The notes: generated by a model from the sequence alone, not told the origin. A stretch of 64,000 nt of DNA from Dechloromonas denitrificans (GCF_020510665.1 NZ_CP075187.1:2735001-2799000); one strand, 5' to 3'. Shown: positions 37,134 through 47,356, counted from the first letter of the stretch. Numbers and translations are program-made.

Positions 37134-38300
37134 TTAGAACTGGTGGCGAACGCCAACCTGGAAGCCGCTCTGGTACGCGGTGGTACCAGTAAAGCCGCTG
37201 TTGGATGCATCGCTAACGGAAGCACCACGGGTAATGCGAACACCATTCTTGACTTCAGAATCATTGTCGATCATGGAGTAAGCGGTGTACAGGTTGGTAC
37301 GCTTGGACAGGGCGTAGTCAGCGCCAACAGCGTATTGCTGAGCATTGCCACCAGCAGCGTAGTTGCCATCAGACAGCATGTAGGAGCCCTTGACGGTAAC
37401 CTTGCCGATCGGAGCGCTCAGACCAACCATGTAGTTGTCGATCTTGATGTCAGCATTAGCTGCAGTCTGGTCAACAACATTGTTGGAGTACAAAGCGTGA
37501 ATCTTTACAACCTTGGCATCAAAAGTACCACCGAGGGTGATGTTCTGAACGCTCTTGGTTGCTTCAACAGTAGCAGCAGCACCATCAGAAGCTGCTTGGA
37601 TCAGGTGGTAGTTCAGGCCGACGTTGATCGGGCCATTAGCATACTGACCCAACAGGGCGTACACAGTGTTGTTCTGGGAATTGTCAGCGGTATTTTCGTT
37701 ACCGATAGCATTGTTGGAGTAAGCACCGGTCAGGGTGAAGCCACCAAAGTTCGGGGAAACATAAGCAACAGCATTATCAACACGAACCGGCTGCAGCAGA
37801 GCATTTACATCACCGCCATAGACGTTAACGAACTGACCAACGGTACCAGCACCGAACGGGTCGATGGAGGAAACGAAGGACCAATGCGGGGTGTACAGAC
37901 GGCCACCAATCAGGGTACCGAAGTTGCCGGTCAGGCCGACATAAGCTTGACGGGTGAAACCGGTAGCAGCACCCAAGTTGGTGGAAGCACCAGCGGTGTT
38001 GGAGTTACCCGGGGTAGCACCGGTATCACCATTGAAGCCTTGCTCCATCAGGAAAACAGCCTTCAGGCCATTGCCCAAATCTTCCGTGCCCTTGAAACCA
38101 AGGCGATTACCAGCAGACTGGCCACCGTCGATACGGCTGGAGCTGTCAGCAACACCACGGTTAGCACCGGCAGCCTTGCGAGCATCGGTACGATAGCCGT
38201 AGCCGTAGTCCAGGGAGCCGTAGATGGTGACGTTGGATTGTGCGAAAGCGGCGGTAGAAGCCAGGCCAGCAACAGCCAGAGCGATAATTTTCTTTTGCAT
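37134..38300 (-). CDS. Gram-negative porin (betaproteobacterial OmpC-like)
   Basis: 388 residues. Signal peptide MQKKIIALAVAGLASTAAFA, mature start QSNVTIYGSLDYGYGYRTD, repeated amphipathic beta-strands and a C-terminal Phe (QVGVRHQF) for BAM recognition: a 16-stranded trimeric porin. The conserved loop-3 region (PHWSFVSSIDPFGAGTVGQFVN) resembles Neisseria/Bordetella porins. AAGGAG precedes the ATG; codon use is strongly biased and GC is lower than in neighbours, as expected for an abundant protein. No clear promoter could be assigned in the ~175 bases upstream. Confidence 0.95.
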   Translation of the reverse strand: MQKKIIALAVAGLASTAAFAQSNVTIYGSLDYGYGYRTDARKAAGANRGVADSSSRIDGGQSAGNRLGFKGTEDLGNGLKAVFLMEQGFNGDTGATPGNSNTAGASTNLGAATGFTRQAYVGLTGNFGTLIGGRLYTPHWSFVSSIDPFGAGTVGQFVNVYGGDVNALLQPVRVDNAVAYVSPNFGGFTLTGAYSNNAIGNENTADNSQNNTVYALLGQYANGPINVGLNYHLIQAASDGAAATVEATKSVQNITLGGTFDAKVVKIHALYSNNVVDQTAANADIKIDNYMVGLSAPIGKVTVKGSYMLSDGNYAAGGNAQQYAVGADYALSKRTNLYTAYSMIDNDSEVKNGVRITRGASVSDASNSGFTGTTAYQSGFQVGVRHQF

Positions 38301-38476
38301 CTTGAAAATCTCCTTAGTGGTTAGTTTTTAATCTGATCTTGCGAACTGATTAAGCTTTACCTCTCGGATATGAGAAGTTGGGCTTGATTGTCGCAAAGAG
38401 CGGAAGACTGTAGCAACGGCTGTTTGAAGTGCCAGCCTGCTTACTTGGCATTTTGTTGTTTCGGCGCAACACCCAC

Positions 38477-39265
38477 TCAGGAGAAGAGCCGCGCCAGTTC
38501 GACACCAGGCTCAGGTGCCCGCATGAAAGCCTCGCCGACAAGAAAGGCGTCAACCTTATTGGCTCGCATCAGGGCCACATCTTCCGGTGTGACGATGCCG
38601 CTTTCGGTAACCACGATACGCCCCTCGGGAATGCGCTCAAGCAAACCGAGTGTTGTATCCAGCGTCACATCGAAAGTTCGCAGGTTGCGGTTATTGATGC
38701 CCAGCAAGGGCGTTTCGAGTTGCAGCGCGGCATCCAGCTCTTCGCCGTTATGCACTTCGACCAGCACGGCCATACCGTAGCGATGCGCCAGCGCTTCGAG
38801 TGATTTCATTTCAGCCAGCGTCAAGGCTGCGGCAATCAGCAGGATGCAATCCGCCCCCATCGCACGCGCCTCAACCACCTGATAGGCGTCGACCATGAAA
38901 TCCTTGCGCAACACCGGCAAGGCACAAGCGGCGCGCGCTGCCTGCAAATACGCCGGCGCGCCCTGAAAATACTGTTTGTCGGTCAGCACGGACAAGCAGG
39001 CTGCGCCATGCTGTTCATAACTGCGTGCAATATCGGCTGGATGAAAGTCCGGACGAATCACCCCTTTGGAGGGACTGGCTTTCTTGATTTCAGCAATAAC
39101 CGCCGGTTGACCGCAGGAAATCTTCCGGCGAATCGCCCCGACAAAATCGCGCGGCTCAGCCTGGGCTGCGGCTTCTGACTCAAGGACAGCAAGGGGTTTG
39201 AGCGCAGCAGCGACAGCAATTTCTTCGTGCTTCGTTGCGATGATCTTGTTGAGAATGTCGCTCAT
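38477..39265 (-). CDS. trpC: Indole-3-glycerol phosphate synthase
   Basis: 262 residues, a monofunctional TIM barrel: [11 protein letters not shown] (active-site Lys), [38 protein letters not shown] and VTESGI. It closes the indole ring in Trp synthesis. The start overlaps the trpD stop (ATGA). Last gene of trpGDC; no strong terminator is seen before the porin region. Confidence 0.97.
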   Translation of the reverse strand: MSDILNKIIATKHEEIAVAAALKPLAVLESEAAAQAEPRDFVGAIRRKISCGQPAVIAEIKKASPSKGVIRPDFHPADIARSYEQHGAACLSVLTDKQYFQGAPAYLQAARAACALPVLRKDFMVDAYQVVEARAMGADCILLIAAALTLAEMKSLEALAHRYGMAVLVEVHNGEELDAALQLETPLLGINNRNLRTFDVTLDTTLGLLERIPEGRIVVTESGIVTPEDVALMRANKVDAFLVGEAFMRAPEPGVELARLFS

Positions 39266-40284
39266 GCAAATTGCCTGCTTGTTTTGATGAATGCTTCAAG
39301 ACTGCCACGAGCGGCCCCGGAGGCGATCAGTTCAAAAGCTCGCTCCACCCCTGCGGCCAGGGTTTCAGCCTGCCCGCAGACATAAATGCTGGCACCGGCA
39401 TTCAGGGCCACGATGTCGCGCGCCGCACCGGGCTGATTGTTCAGCGCGCCGAGCAGCATCGCCTTGGATTCTTCGACATTGGCGACCTGCAGACTGCGCG
39501 GGTCGTGCACCGGCAGGTTGAAATCTTCCGGATGAACCTCGTATTCGGTTACGCGGCCATCTTTCAACTCACCAATCAGAGTGCGACCTGAAATCGAAAT
39601 TTCATCCAGACCTTCGCGCCCGAAAACCGTCAGCGCCCGCTGGCTGCCCAGGCGCTGCAATACGCGCACCTGAATCCCGACCAGATCGGGGTGAAAAACC
39701 CCCATGACCTGGTGCGGTGCGCTAGCCGGATTGGTCAGCGGCCCAAGGATATTGAATAGTGTGCGTACGCCCAGCTCACGACGAACCGGTGCGGCATGCT
39801 TCATCGCACTGTGGTGATTTGGGGCAAACATGAATCCGACACCGGTTTCAGCCAGACACTGCGCCACTTGTTCCGGCGACAAGCTGATATTGACGCCGAG
39901 CGCCTCCAGCACATCGGCACTGCCTGACGAACTGGAAACCGAACGGCCCCCGTGTTTCGCAATGCGTGCGCCGGCTGCGGCGGCAACGAACATCGCGGCG
40001 GTGGAAATATTGAAGGTATGCGCCCCATCGCCGCCAGTGCCACAGGTATCGACCAGGCGACTGGTATCAGCCACGTCAACCTTGGTCGACAATTCGCGCA
40101 TGACCGTCGCCGCGGCCGCAATTTCGCCGATGGTTTCCTTCTTGACACGCAAACCGGTGATGATGGCCGCGATCATGACGGGAGAGACTTCTCCGCCCAT
40201 GATCTGGCGCATCAGCGAAACCATTTCGTCATGAAAGATTTCGCGATGTTCGATGACGCGCTGCAGCGCTGCTTGCGGGGTCAT
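39262..40284 (-). CDS. trpD: Anthranilate phosphoribosyltransferase
   Basis: 340 residues. PRPP/Mg motif [39 protein letters not shown] and GPLTNPA are intact. It transfers phosphoribose to anthranilate. 4-bp overlaps on both sides couple it to trpG and trpC. Confidence 0.97.
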   Translation of the reverse strand: MTPQAALQRVIEHREIFHDEMVSLMRQIMGGEVSPVMIAAIITGLRVKKETIGEIAAAATVMRELSTKVDVADTSRLVDTCGTGGDGAHTFNISTAAMFVAAAAGARIAKHGGRSVSSSSGSADVLEALGVNISLSPEQVAQCLAETGVGFMFAPNHHSAMKHAAPVRRELGVRTLFNILGPLTNPASAPHQVMGVFHPDLVGIQVRVLQRLGSQRALTVFGREGLDEISISGRTLIGELKDGRVTEYEVHPEDFNLPVHDPRSLQVANVEESKAMLLGALNNQPGAARDIVALNAGASIYVCGQAETLAAGVERAFELIASGAARGSLEAFIKTSRQFA

Positions 40285-40853
40285 TGCTTGTGTTCCTCAA
40301 GGAAATTTTTCAGCAGATCGTGGCCACGCTCGGTCAGGATCGATTCCGGATGGAACTGAACCCCCTCGACGGCCAGCGTCTTGTGGCGGACGCCCATGAT
40401 TTCGCCGTCATCGGTCCACGCCGTGATTTCAAGACAATCCGGCAAGCTCTCGCGCTCGATGGCCAGCGAGTGATAGCGGGTGCAGGTCAGCGGATTCGGC
40501 AGCCCTTTGAAAACACCCATATCTTTATGGTGGACCGGGGAAACCTTGCCGTGCATCAGTTGCTTGGCGTGCACAATCTTGCCACCGAAGGCTTCGCCAA
40601 TCGACTGATGACCAAGGCAGACGCCGAGCAGCGGGATCTTGCCGGAAAACTCGCGAATCGCGGCCAGCGAAATGCCCGCCTGGGCCGGCGCGCAAGGGCC
40701 AGGCGAAATCACCAGATAGGCGGGATTGAGCCGGGCAATCTCGGCCACGGTAATGGCATCGTTGCGATAAACCTGAACATCCTGCCCAAGCTCGCCGAAA
40801 TACTGGACGATGTTGTAGGTAAAACTGTCGTAGTTATCGATCATCAGCAGCAT
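40281..40853 (-). CDS. trpG: Anthranilate synthase / aminodeoxychorismate synthase glutamine amidotransferase subunit
   Basis: 190 residues, class I glutaminase: [14 protein letters not shown], nucleophile Cys in [16 protein letters not shown] and the His-x-Glu pair in [13 protein letters not shown]. It supplies ammonia to TrpE, and in many bacteria also to PabB. Here it leads trpGDC. Its partner trpE lies about 11 kb away (52049-53524), so trpG needs its own promoter; none is clear in the ~110 bases shared with the divergent glycosyltransferase gene. Confidence 0.95.
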   Translation of the reverse strand: MLLMIDNYDSFTYNIVQYFGELGQDVQVYRNDAITVAEIARLNPAYLVISPGPCAPAQAGISLAAIREFSGKIPLLGVCLGHQSIGEAFGGKIVHAKQLMHGKVSPVHHKDMGVFKGLPNPLTCTRYHSLAIERESLPDCLEITAWTDDGEIMGVRHKTLAVEGVQFHPESILTERGHDLLKNFLEEHKQ

Positions 40854-40964
40854 GCTGTTGATTCCTTGCTTGTTTTGTCAGCCCCGAATTCTACATTAAA
40901 GGACTGCACTGAGCCGGGGCTGGGGTTTTCGATTAAAATGCGGCCTTTCCCGCCGGATAGTCCC

Positions 40965-41975
40965 ATGAGCGCCGCTATTTCCATTCCCCCGCACAGCCTT
41001 TCCATCGTCGTTCCGTTCTACAACGAGGAAGACAACATTGCCCCGCTGGTCAAGCGCGTGCATGAAGCGCTGGAAGGCTACGATCATCCTTGGGAACTGG
41101 TGCTGGTCGATGACGGCAGCAGCGATGCCACCGTCGAACGTGCCCTGCAATCGGCCAAGGAATATGGTCCGCACGTGCGCATTGTCGAACTGACGCGCAA
41201 CTTCAAGCAGACCGCCGCCATGCAGGCCGGCATCGATGCGGCGCGCGGCGACGTGATCGTGACGATGGACGGCGATTTGCAGAACGACCCGGTCGACATC
41301 CCGCGCATGGTCGCCCGCCTGATCAACGAAGACCTCGACCTGGTCGCCGGCTGGCGCCAGAACCGTCAGGATGGCCTGTTCCTGCGCAAGATTCCGTCCA
41401 AGATCGCCAACAAGCTGATCGCCCGGATGACCGGCGTGCATCTGCGCGATTACGGCTGCAGCCTCAAGGCTTTCCGCGGCAGCGTGATCAAGAGCGTGCG
41501 CCTGTACGGCGAAATGCACCGTTTCATCCCGGCCTGGCTGGCTACCGTAACGACACCGCGCCGCATCGCCCAAGAACCGACGACACACCATGCTCGCACC
41601 GCGGGCGTCTCGAAATACGGCATTTCGCGCACTTTCCGCGTCATTCTCGATTTGATCGCCGTGTACTTCTTCATGCGCTTCCGCGCCCGCCCCGGCCACT
41701 TCTTCGGCGGTATCGGCCTCGGCCTGACCGGCCTTTCCGGTCTCGTGCTGGCCTGGCTGGCCTGGGTCAAATTTGGTCTGGGCGAAGCCATCGGCGGCCG
41801 TCCGCTGTTGATCGTCGCAATTGGCGGCCTGATTGCCGGCGTGCACTTCATCACCACCGGTGTGCTGTCCGAACTGCTGGCCCGCATCTACTTCGAATCC
41901 GGCACCATCCGCTCTTATTCGGCTCGCCCGGAACGAGCACTGGCGGCTGACGAAGGCTGGCACAAGGCAACGTGA
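40965..41975 (+). CDS. Family 2 polyisoprenyl-phosphate glycosyltransferase (ArnC/GtrB/DPM1-like)
   Basis: 336 residues. Catalytic GT2 domain (SIVVPFYNEEDNIAPLVKRVHEAL, DXD-type VTMDGDLQNDPVDIPRMV, RQNRQDGLFLRKIPSKIANKLIARMTGVHLRDYGCSLKAFR) and two C-terminal TM segments. Such enzymes load a sugar onto undecaprenyl phosphate at the inner membrane. ATG 40965 chosen; ATG 40938 also possible. The stop overlaps the GTG of the GT39 gene. The sugar cannot be read; no arnA/B/D or deacetylase gene is nearby. Confidence 0.88.
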   Translation: MSAAISIPPHSLSIVVPFYNEEDNIAPLVKRVHEALEGYDHPWELVLVDDGSSDATVERALQSAKEYGPHVRIVELTRNFKQTAAMQAGIDAARGDVIVTMDGDLQNDPVDIPRMVARLINEDLDLVAGWRQNRQDGLFLRKIPSKIANKLIARMTGVHLRDYGCSLKAFRGSVIKSVRLYGEMHRFIPAWLATVTTPRRIAQEPTTHHARTAGVSKYGISRTFRVILDLIAVYFFMRFRARPGHFFGGIGLGLTGLSGLVLAWLAWVKFGLGEAIGGRPLLIVAIGGLIAGVHFITTGVLSELLARIYFESGTIRSYSARPERALAADEGWHKAT

Positions 41976-43441
41976 ATAGCGCGGTCGACGCCGGATTTGC
42001 AAACAAATCCGGCATCAAGCTACTCGTCGGCCTCGGCCTCATCCTGATCGCCTGGCGCTTCTGGGTCGTCTCGCAACTCGGCATCACGCTGTACATTGAC
42101 GAAGCGCAATACTGGACCTGGGCCCAGCACCTCGACTGGGGCTATTTCTCCAAACCACCCGGCATTGCCGCACTGATTGCCGCCTCAACCGCCCTGTTCG
42201 GCGACGGACTGCTCGGCACCAAGGCGCTGGCCATGCTCTGCTACCCGGCTGCGGCCGCCGCCTGCTGGGCCATCGCCCGTCGTCTCTACGACGAACGCAC
42301 GGCATTCTGGTCAGCCATCGCCGTGCTGACCCTGCCGATGTTCTCCTGGCTCGGCCTATTCGTTTCAACCGATGCGCTGCTCACCCTGTTCTGGACGCTG
42401 GCCCTGCTCGCCTACCTGCGCGCGCTGGACAGCGATGCCTGGAGCGACTGGCTGCTACTCGGCGCCCTCTGCGGCCTCGGCCTGCTCTCGAAATACACGA
42501 TGGCCGCCTGGCTCGGCGCCGCCTTCCTGCACCTGCTTGCTTTCCATCGCCCGCGCCTGGCCTCGGCCAAACCCTGGCTGGCAGCCGGACTGGCGCTGGC
42601 CATCCTGTCGCCGAATCTTTACTGGAACGTCGCCAACGATTTCCCGACACTGAAACACACCGCCGACATCACGCTCAACAAGAAAGCCGGCGGCGGCTTC
42701 AAGGCACTGGGCGAGTTCTGGGCGGCACAATGGATTTCCTTCGGCCCGATCCTCGGCAGCGTATTTTTCATTCTGCTGGCGCAAGTCCGCCAAAGCTGGC
42801 GCGATGACCGGCCACGCCTGCTGCTCTGGTTCGCACTGCCGCTGTGGATCGTCGTTTCAGCCCAGGCCATGAAGAGTAGCGCCAACGCCAACTGGGCCGC
42901 GCCGGCCTTCGCCCCGGCTGCGATTGCCGCCGTCGCCTGGCTGCTCCAACGCAATCGGCAACGCCTGCTGATCATCGGCCTGGCGATCAATATTGCCGTG
43001 GTCGGGCTGGTCTATTACTGGCCCCAGGTGCTGGCAACATTCGACGTCCAGAATCCGGCCAAAAAGAGCCCCTTCAGCCGGGCACAAGGCTGGGACGAAT
43101 TGGGCCGCCAGTTGCATCCGCTGCTCCAGGCCAATCCCGACGCCGTGCTGATCGCCGACAACCGCACCCTGCTCGCTCACATGCTCTACGAATTGCGCGA
43201 CCTCAAACCGGCCGCTGCCAGTTGGAACCCGAGCGGCATCGCCAGCGACCATTACAAGCTGACCACCGATCTGCGCCCGTGGATCGGCAAGAATGCCATC
43301 TTGATCACCCAGGACCCGGCCGACCAGATTGCCAGCCGCTTTGCCGCGGTCGACAAGCTGGCGACACTGAAAGCGCCGCTCGATAGCCAGACAACGCGCG
43401 ATATGGATGTTTACCTGCTCCGTGACTTCAAGGGCTACTGA
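41972..43441 (+). CDS. GT39/ArnT-like membrane glycosyltransferase
   Basis: 489 residues starting at GTG 41972. About 10-12 TM helices and the PMT-family first loop LYIDEAQYWTWAQHLDWGYFSKPPGIAAL (acidic catalytic Asp-Glu), followed by a small C-terminal periplasmic domain. ArnT-type enzymes move a sugar from undecaprenyl phosphate to lipid A or another periplasmic acceptor. It is coupled to the GT2 gene that would make the donor. Confidence 0.88.
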   Translation: MNSAVDAGFANKSGIKLLVGLGLILIAWRFWVVSQLGITLYIDEAQYWTWAQHLDWGYFSKPPGIAALIAASTALFGDGLLGTKALAMLCYPAAAAACWAIARRLYDERTAFWSAIAVLTLPMFSWLGLFVSTDALLTLFWTLALLAYLRALDSDAWSDWLLLGALCGLGLLSKYTMAAWLGAAFLHLLAFHRPRLASAKPWLAAGLALAILSPNLYWNVANDFPTLKHTADITLNKKAGGGFKALGEFWAAQWISFGPILGSVFFILLAQVRQSWRDDRPRLLLWFALPLWIVVSAQAMKSSANANWAAPAFAPAAIAAVAWLLQRNRQRLLIIGLAINIAVVGLVYYWPQVLATFDVQNPAKKSPFSRAQGWDELGRQLHPLLQANPDAVLIADNRTLLAHMLYELRDLKPAAASWNPSGIASDHYKLTTDLRPWIGKNAILITQDPADQIASRFAAVDKLATLKAPLDSQTTRDMDVYLLRDFKGY

Positions 43442-44111
43442 ACTTCGCTTCGCACTGGCCGCATTCGGCCTGCTTGCGGTGCTCTTCATCGCCGTACCGC
43501 AGATCGATCTCGCGGCCAGTGCGCTGTTTTATCGCGGTAACGGCCTGTGGGCGCTGAATCGCGAGGATCTGTGGCTGGCCATTCCCTATCGCGGGCTGCC
43601 GTGGCTCGGCCAGGGCTTGCTGGTGTCTCTGCTGCTGCTTTGGCTGCTCGGCTTCTCAAAGCGCTTCCCGGCCATCCGGGCGCGCCGCCTGACTTACGGA
43701 TTCTTACTCGCCGGCGCACTGGCCGGGCCGATCCTGCTGGTCGACGCAACGCTCAAGGAGCATTCCGGACGGACGCGGCCGGTCAATATCGAGCAGTTCG
43801 GCGGCAACAAGCAATTCACGCCGGCTTTCATCCCGGCCGACCAATGCCAGCAAAACTGTTCGTTTGTCAGCGGCCACGTCGCCACGGCTTCGTTCATCAT
43901 GGCCTTCGGCTGGCTCAGCGCGCCGGCCGTGCGGCGTCGCTGGCTGCTCGCCAGCCTGGCGTTCGGCGGCGTCTTCGCGCTGGTTCGCATGGTGCCGGGT
44001 GGCCATTTCCTGTCCGACACCCTCTTTGCCTGGTTTGCAACCTACTTCAGCCTGTGGCTGACCGAGTGGCTGTTCGGCAAGCTTGGCTGGCTGCCGCGGC
44101 GCTCAGATTAG
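43407..44111 (+). CDS. PAP2-family membrane phosphatase
   Basis: Up to 234 residues. Several TM helices and the three PAP2 motifs: KEHSGRTRP, SGHVATASF and RMVPGGHFLSD. Candidates are lipid A 1- or 4'-phosphatase (LpxE/LpxF type) or undecaprenyl-pyrophosphate phosphatase. ATG 43407 gives a 35-bp overlap with the GT39 gene, and no better start exists downstream before the first helix. It converges with and overlaps the aauR-like gene by 9 bp. Confidence 0.85.
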   Translation: MFTCSVTSRATELRFALAAFGLLAVLFIAVPQIDLAASALFYRGNGLWALNREDLWLAIPYRGLPWLGQGLLVSLLLLWLLGFSKRFPAIRARRLTYGFLLAGALAGPILLVDATLKEHSGRTRPVNIEQFGGNKQFTPAFIPADQCQQNCSFVSGHVATASFIMAFGWLSAPAVRRRWLLASLAFGGVFALVRMVPGGHFLSDTLFAWFATYFSLWLTEWLFGKLGWLPRRSD

Positions 44112-45428
44112 GCCGTATTTCTTCAGCTTGTCGTGCAGCGTCGTGCGCGCCACCTTGAGCGCCTCGCTGGTTCGCGCAATATTGCCTTCCTGGCGCGTCA
44201 GTTCATTGGCGATCAACACCCGCTCGTAGTTTTCCACGGCTTCGGTCAGCGACTGCGCGGCACCACTGCCGCCCAGTTCGACCTTGTCGCGCCCGATACC
44301 CAGCGCATGGCAGTCGGCGGCGTTGCGCAATTCGCGGATATTGCCCGGCCAGTCCTGTGCCATCAGCTTGCGTAGATGGGCCGAGGTCAGTTCCGGCGGC
44401 GGCCGGTTATAGCGCTTGGCCGCCTGGAGCAGGAATTCATCGTAGAGCGCCGGAATGTCTTCGCGCCGCTCGCGCAGCGGCGGCAGTTCGATGCGTACGA
44501 CGTTGAGGCGGTAATACAGGTCGGCGCGAAACTTCTGCTGGTCCGACAACAGCTTGAGATCTTCCTTGGTCGCGGCCACAACGCGGCAAGCCACCGGGAT
44601 CAACTGATTCGAACCGAGACGTTCGACGACCCGCTCCTGCAACACACGCAGCAACTTGATCTGCATCGCCATCGGCATCGATTCGACTTCATCAAGGAAG
44701 AGCGTACCGCCACTGGCGTATTCAACCTTGCCGATGCGCCGTTTTTGCGCGCCGGTAAACGCACCCGGCTCATGGCCGAACAATTCGCTGTCGAGCAGGC
44801 TGTCGGCCATGCCGCCGCAGTTCAGGGCCACGTAGTTTTCCTGGCCGGGGCGCGACAGATCATGCAGGCAGCGGGCGACCATTTCCTTGCCAGTCCCCGT
44901 TTCGCCGAAAATCAGCACGTCGACCGCGGCATCGGCCACATCGAGGATCAACTGGCGAACCTTGGCCATTTGCGGCGAGCGACCGATCAAGCGGGCCTCG
45001 AGATCATCACGGTGATCAAGACGGCGGCGCAGCGACTCGACCTCAAGCACCAATTCGCGCTTCTCCAGCGCCCGACGCACCACCTCGACCAGATCGCCGG
45101 TCGAAAACGGCTTCTGCATGAAATCGTAGGCCCCGGAGCGCATCGCCTCAACCGCCAGGGTCACATCACCATGACCGGTAATGATGATCACCGGCAAATC
45201 CGGCGTCAGTTGGTTGACCCAGCGCAACAAGGCCATACCGTCGATGCCGGGCAAGCGCATGTCGGTGACGATGATGCCGGGAAAATCGGCATCGATCCGG
45301 CGCTGCGCTTCTTCGGCCGAAGCCACGGCCTCGACAGCGATGCCGGCCAACTGCATGGCCTGTTCGCAACCCAGGCGAACATTCGGATCATCTTCGATCA
45401 GCAGGACGGAAAGTTGCGGTTTCATCAA
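44103..45428 (-). CDS. aauR: Sigma54-dependent response regulator (AauR/DctD-like)
   Basis: 441 residues. REC domain with phospho-acceptor Asp in VTDMRLPGIDG, AAA+ domain with GETGTGKEMVARCLH, the sigma54-contact loop GAFTGA and FLDEVESMPMAMQIKLLRVLQE, and a C-terminal Fis-type HTH (RTSEALKVARTTLHDKLKKYGLI). On sequence alone it could be DctD, but directly linked genes are an acidic amino-acid importer and a periplasmic asparaginase, the setting of Pseudomonas AauR, so I prefer that name. ATGA overlap with the sensor kinase gene. Confidence 0.85.
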   Translation of the reverse strand: MMKPQLSVLLIEDDPNVRLGCEQAMQLAGIAVEAVASAEEAQRRIDADFPGIIVTDMRLPGIDGMALLRWVNQLTPDLPVIIITGHGDVTLAVEAMRSGAYDFMQKPFSTGDLVEVVRRALEKRELVLEVESLRRRLDHRDDLEARLIGRSPQMAKVRQLILDVADAAVDVLIFGETGTGKEMVARCLHDLSRPGQENYVALNCGGMADSLLDSELFGHEPGAFTGAQKRRIGKVEYASGGTLFLDEVESMPMAMQIKLLRVLQERVVERLGSNQLIPVACRVVAATKEDLKLLSDQQKFRADLYYRLNVVRIELPPLRERREDIPALYDEFLLQAAKRYNRPPPELTSAHLRKLMAQDWPGNIRELRNAADCHALGIGRDKVELGGSGAAQSLTEAVENYERVLIANELTRQEGNIARTSEALKVARTTLHDKLKKYGLI

Positions 45429-47356
45429 TATTCCTCAGCCACAGAATCGCCGGAAAACGCCGGCAACAGAACGACAAAGCGCGCCCCGCCGCCAGGTGCT
45501 GGACCGGCCATCAGGTCACCCCCGAAGTCGCGCAGGATATCGCGTGAAATGGCCAGCCCGAGGCCCAGCCCCTCGCCGGGTTGCTTGGTTGTGAAAAATG
45601 GCTCGAACAGATGTTCCAGCGCCGCTTCGGTAAAACCACTGCCGCTGTCACTGACGGCCAGCGCCAACTGCCCGGAAGAGGCGCGCTCGACCGAGAAGCT
45701 GAGGCGTCGCTCCGGCTCGTCGGCCATCGCATCGATCGCATTGCCGATCAGGTTGACCAGCACCTGCTGCAAACGATTCTGGTCGCACCAGGCGATCCAT
45801 GAATCCGGGCCAAATTGGCGGTCGACCGCGACATTCTGCTTGCGCAGGCGCTGCTCGAACAAAAAGAGCGCGCTATCGACGGCTTGCCGCACGTCCACCG
45901 CGGCCGGCACGGCCGGCGATTTGCGGGCAAAGGTCTTGAGCGGCGTGATGATGCCGCCCATCTGCTCGGTCAGTTGCCCGACGATGCCGAGGTTCTTTTC
46001 GGCCGTCGCCATATCGCCGCGATGCATGAATTCGACGGCATTGGCCGACAAGGTGCGAATCGCCCCGAGCGGCTGGCTGAGTTCGTGCGTGATGCCGGTC
46101 GCCATCTGGCCGAGCACGGCGAGCTTGCCGGCCTGGACCAGCTCGTCCTGCGCGGCACGCAGGGTTTGCTCGGCGCGCTGACGCTCGGCGACTTCGCGCT
46201 GCAGCCGCGTCACGGCGTCGGAAAGATCGGCCGTGCGCGCCTCGACATTGCGCTCCAGCTCCTGGTTGGCCTGCTCAAGCATGGCTTGCGCCTCTTCCCG
46301 CCCGCGCTGCAAGCGCCGTCGCTGATTGAGATAAAGCAACCAGAGCAGCAGGCAGCCACTGGCTGCCGTGGCCAGCGCGGCATGCGTCGAGGCCTGGATC
46401 ATCACCGGGCGCAAATCCGAAAACACCACGATGCGCCAGGCCGTGCCGGGCAGATGGCGACTCAGCGCCAGATAGGAACGCGCCCCCTGCAGCGGGCCGT
46501 TATCCGGTTTCAAGTGTTTTGAAAGACGAACTACCGTCCCCTCCTGGGCGGCATCGATCGCAATATCGAGCGAGGTCGTTCCCAGCGCCTGACCGGCGAA
46601 CTGCTCGCGGCTGACCTTGGCCAGCACATCGGGCGACTTGGGCTGGATCGTGGCATAGCGCCATTCCGGCGGCGAAGCGAGCAGGACGATGCCGTTGTTG
46701 TCGACAATCAGCGCCGGCGCCTCCTGCGCCAGCCAGCGACGCTCAAGTTCACGCAGGCCCGACTTGACGACGGCAATGCCGATCACCTTCCAGTCATTCA
46801 GCTCATCGCGAATCGGCAAAGCAAAGTAATAGCCGACTTCGTTGCGCACGTTGTCGACCGCGTAGTGCCGCTCCGGCATGCCGGCCACCGCCCCCTTGAA
46901 GAAAGGCATGTAGGACAGGTCGGCATCAAGCATGTTGCGCGAAAAAATCCAGTCGCTCGATGCGACCACGCGACCACGCGTATCGAGCACGAAAATCGCC
47001 GGGCCACCGAGATGGTCATTGAGTTTCTGGAGGAAACGATTGGCCGCCGGCTGCAGCACGTCCTGCCTTTCCTCCGGCGCACGCAACAGGGCCAGCACAT
47101 CGGGATTCAGTTCGACGGCGCTGGGAATCGACGCGTGCCGGGTCACTTCGCTATCGATCGCCGCCGCCAGCACATCGAGCTGGTGGCTGGCTTCGTCGCG
47201 CATCTGGCGAAACCCCTGACGTTCGGAGGTTTGGTAGGCCAGCAAGGCAGTCAGCAGGAAAAGGACCAGCATCGCCGCCACGCCCAGGGCGCGGTGTGGC
47301 CGTTGCAGGCTGACCGGAATGCTCGGCGGGGAATCAGTCATGGAATGGGCGGCCAT
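45425..47356 (-). CDS. aauS: Membrane sensor histidine kinase (AauS/DctB-like)
   Basis: 643 residues. TM1 (~24-43), a periplasmic double-Cache sensor (~44-310), TM2 (~318-335), a coiled-coil linker (~340-400), HisKA with phospho-His in GITHELSQPLGAIRTL and HATPase boxes (NRLQQVLVNLIGNAIDAM, VSDSGSGF, GEGLGLGLAISRDIL). It probably senses glutamate/aspartate or related acids and phosphorylates the partner regulator. ATG 47356 follows GAGG with 7-nt spacing. The DctB (C4-dicarboxylate) alternative is less supported by context. Confidence 0.84.
   Translation of the reverse strand: MAAHSMTDSPPSIPVSLQRPHRALGVAAMLVLFLLTALLAYQTSERQGFRQMRDEASHQLDVLAAAIDSEVTRHASIPSAVELNPDVLALLRAPEERQDVLQPAANRFLQKLNDHLGGPAIFVLDTRGRVVASSDWIFSRNMLDADLSYMPFFKGAVAGMPERHYAVDNVRNEVGYYFALPIRDELNDWKVIGIAVVKSGLRELERRWLAQEAPALIVDNNGIVLLASPPEWRYATIQPKSPDVLAKVSREQFAGQALGTTSLDIAIDAAQEGTVVRLSKHLKPDNGPLQGARSYLALSRHLPGTAWRIVVFSDLRPVMIQASTHAALATAASGCLLLWLLYLNQRRRLQRGREEAQAMLEQANQELERNVEARTADLSDAVTRLQREVAERQRAEQTLRAAQDELVQAGKLAVLGQMATGITHELSQPLGAIRTLSANAVEFMHRGDMATAEKNLGIVGQLTEQMGGIITPLKTFARKSPAVPAAVDVRQAVDSALFLFEQRLRKQNVAVDRQFGPDSWIAWCDQNRLQQVLVNLIGNAIDAMADEPERRLSFSVERASSGQLALAVSDSGSGFTEAALEHLFEPFFTTKQPGEGLGLGLAISRDILRDFGGDLMAGPAPGGGARFVVLLPAFSGDSVAEEY

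Noticed and set aside
37143..38324. 393-codon Ser/Thr/Gly/Val-rich plus-strand frame resembling an adhesin
   Set aside because: It is the exact antisense of the porin gene, which has a signal peptide, C-terminal Phe, ribosome-binding site and terminator. The adhesin-like composition comes from the porin codon bias.
44376..46181. 601-codon plus-strand frame opposite the aauS/aauR-like genes
   Set aside because: Shadow of the response regulator and kinase genes, whose motifs are complete on the minus strand.
44103..47356. Calling the two-component pair DctB/DctD
   Set aside because: Domain layout fits, but no C4-dicarboxylate transporter is nearby while an acidic amino-acid importer and periplasmic asparaginase are directly linked, so AauS/AauR fits better.
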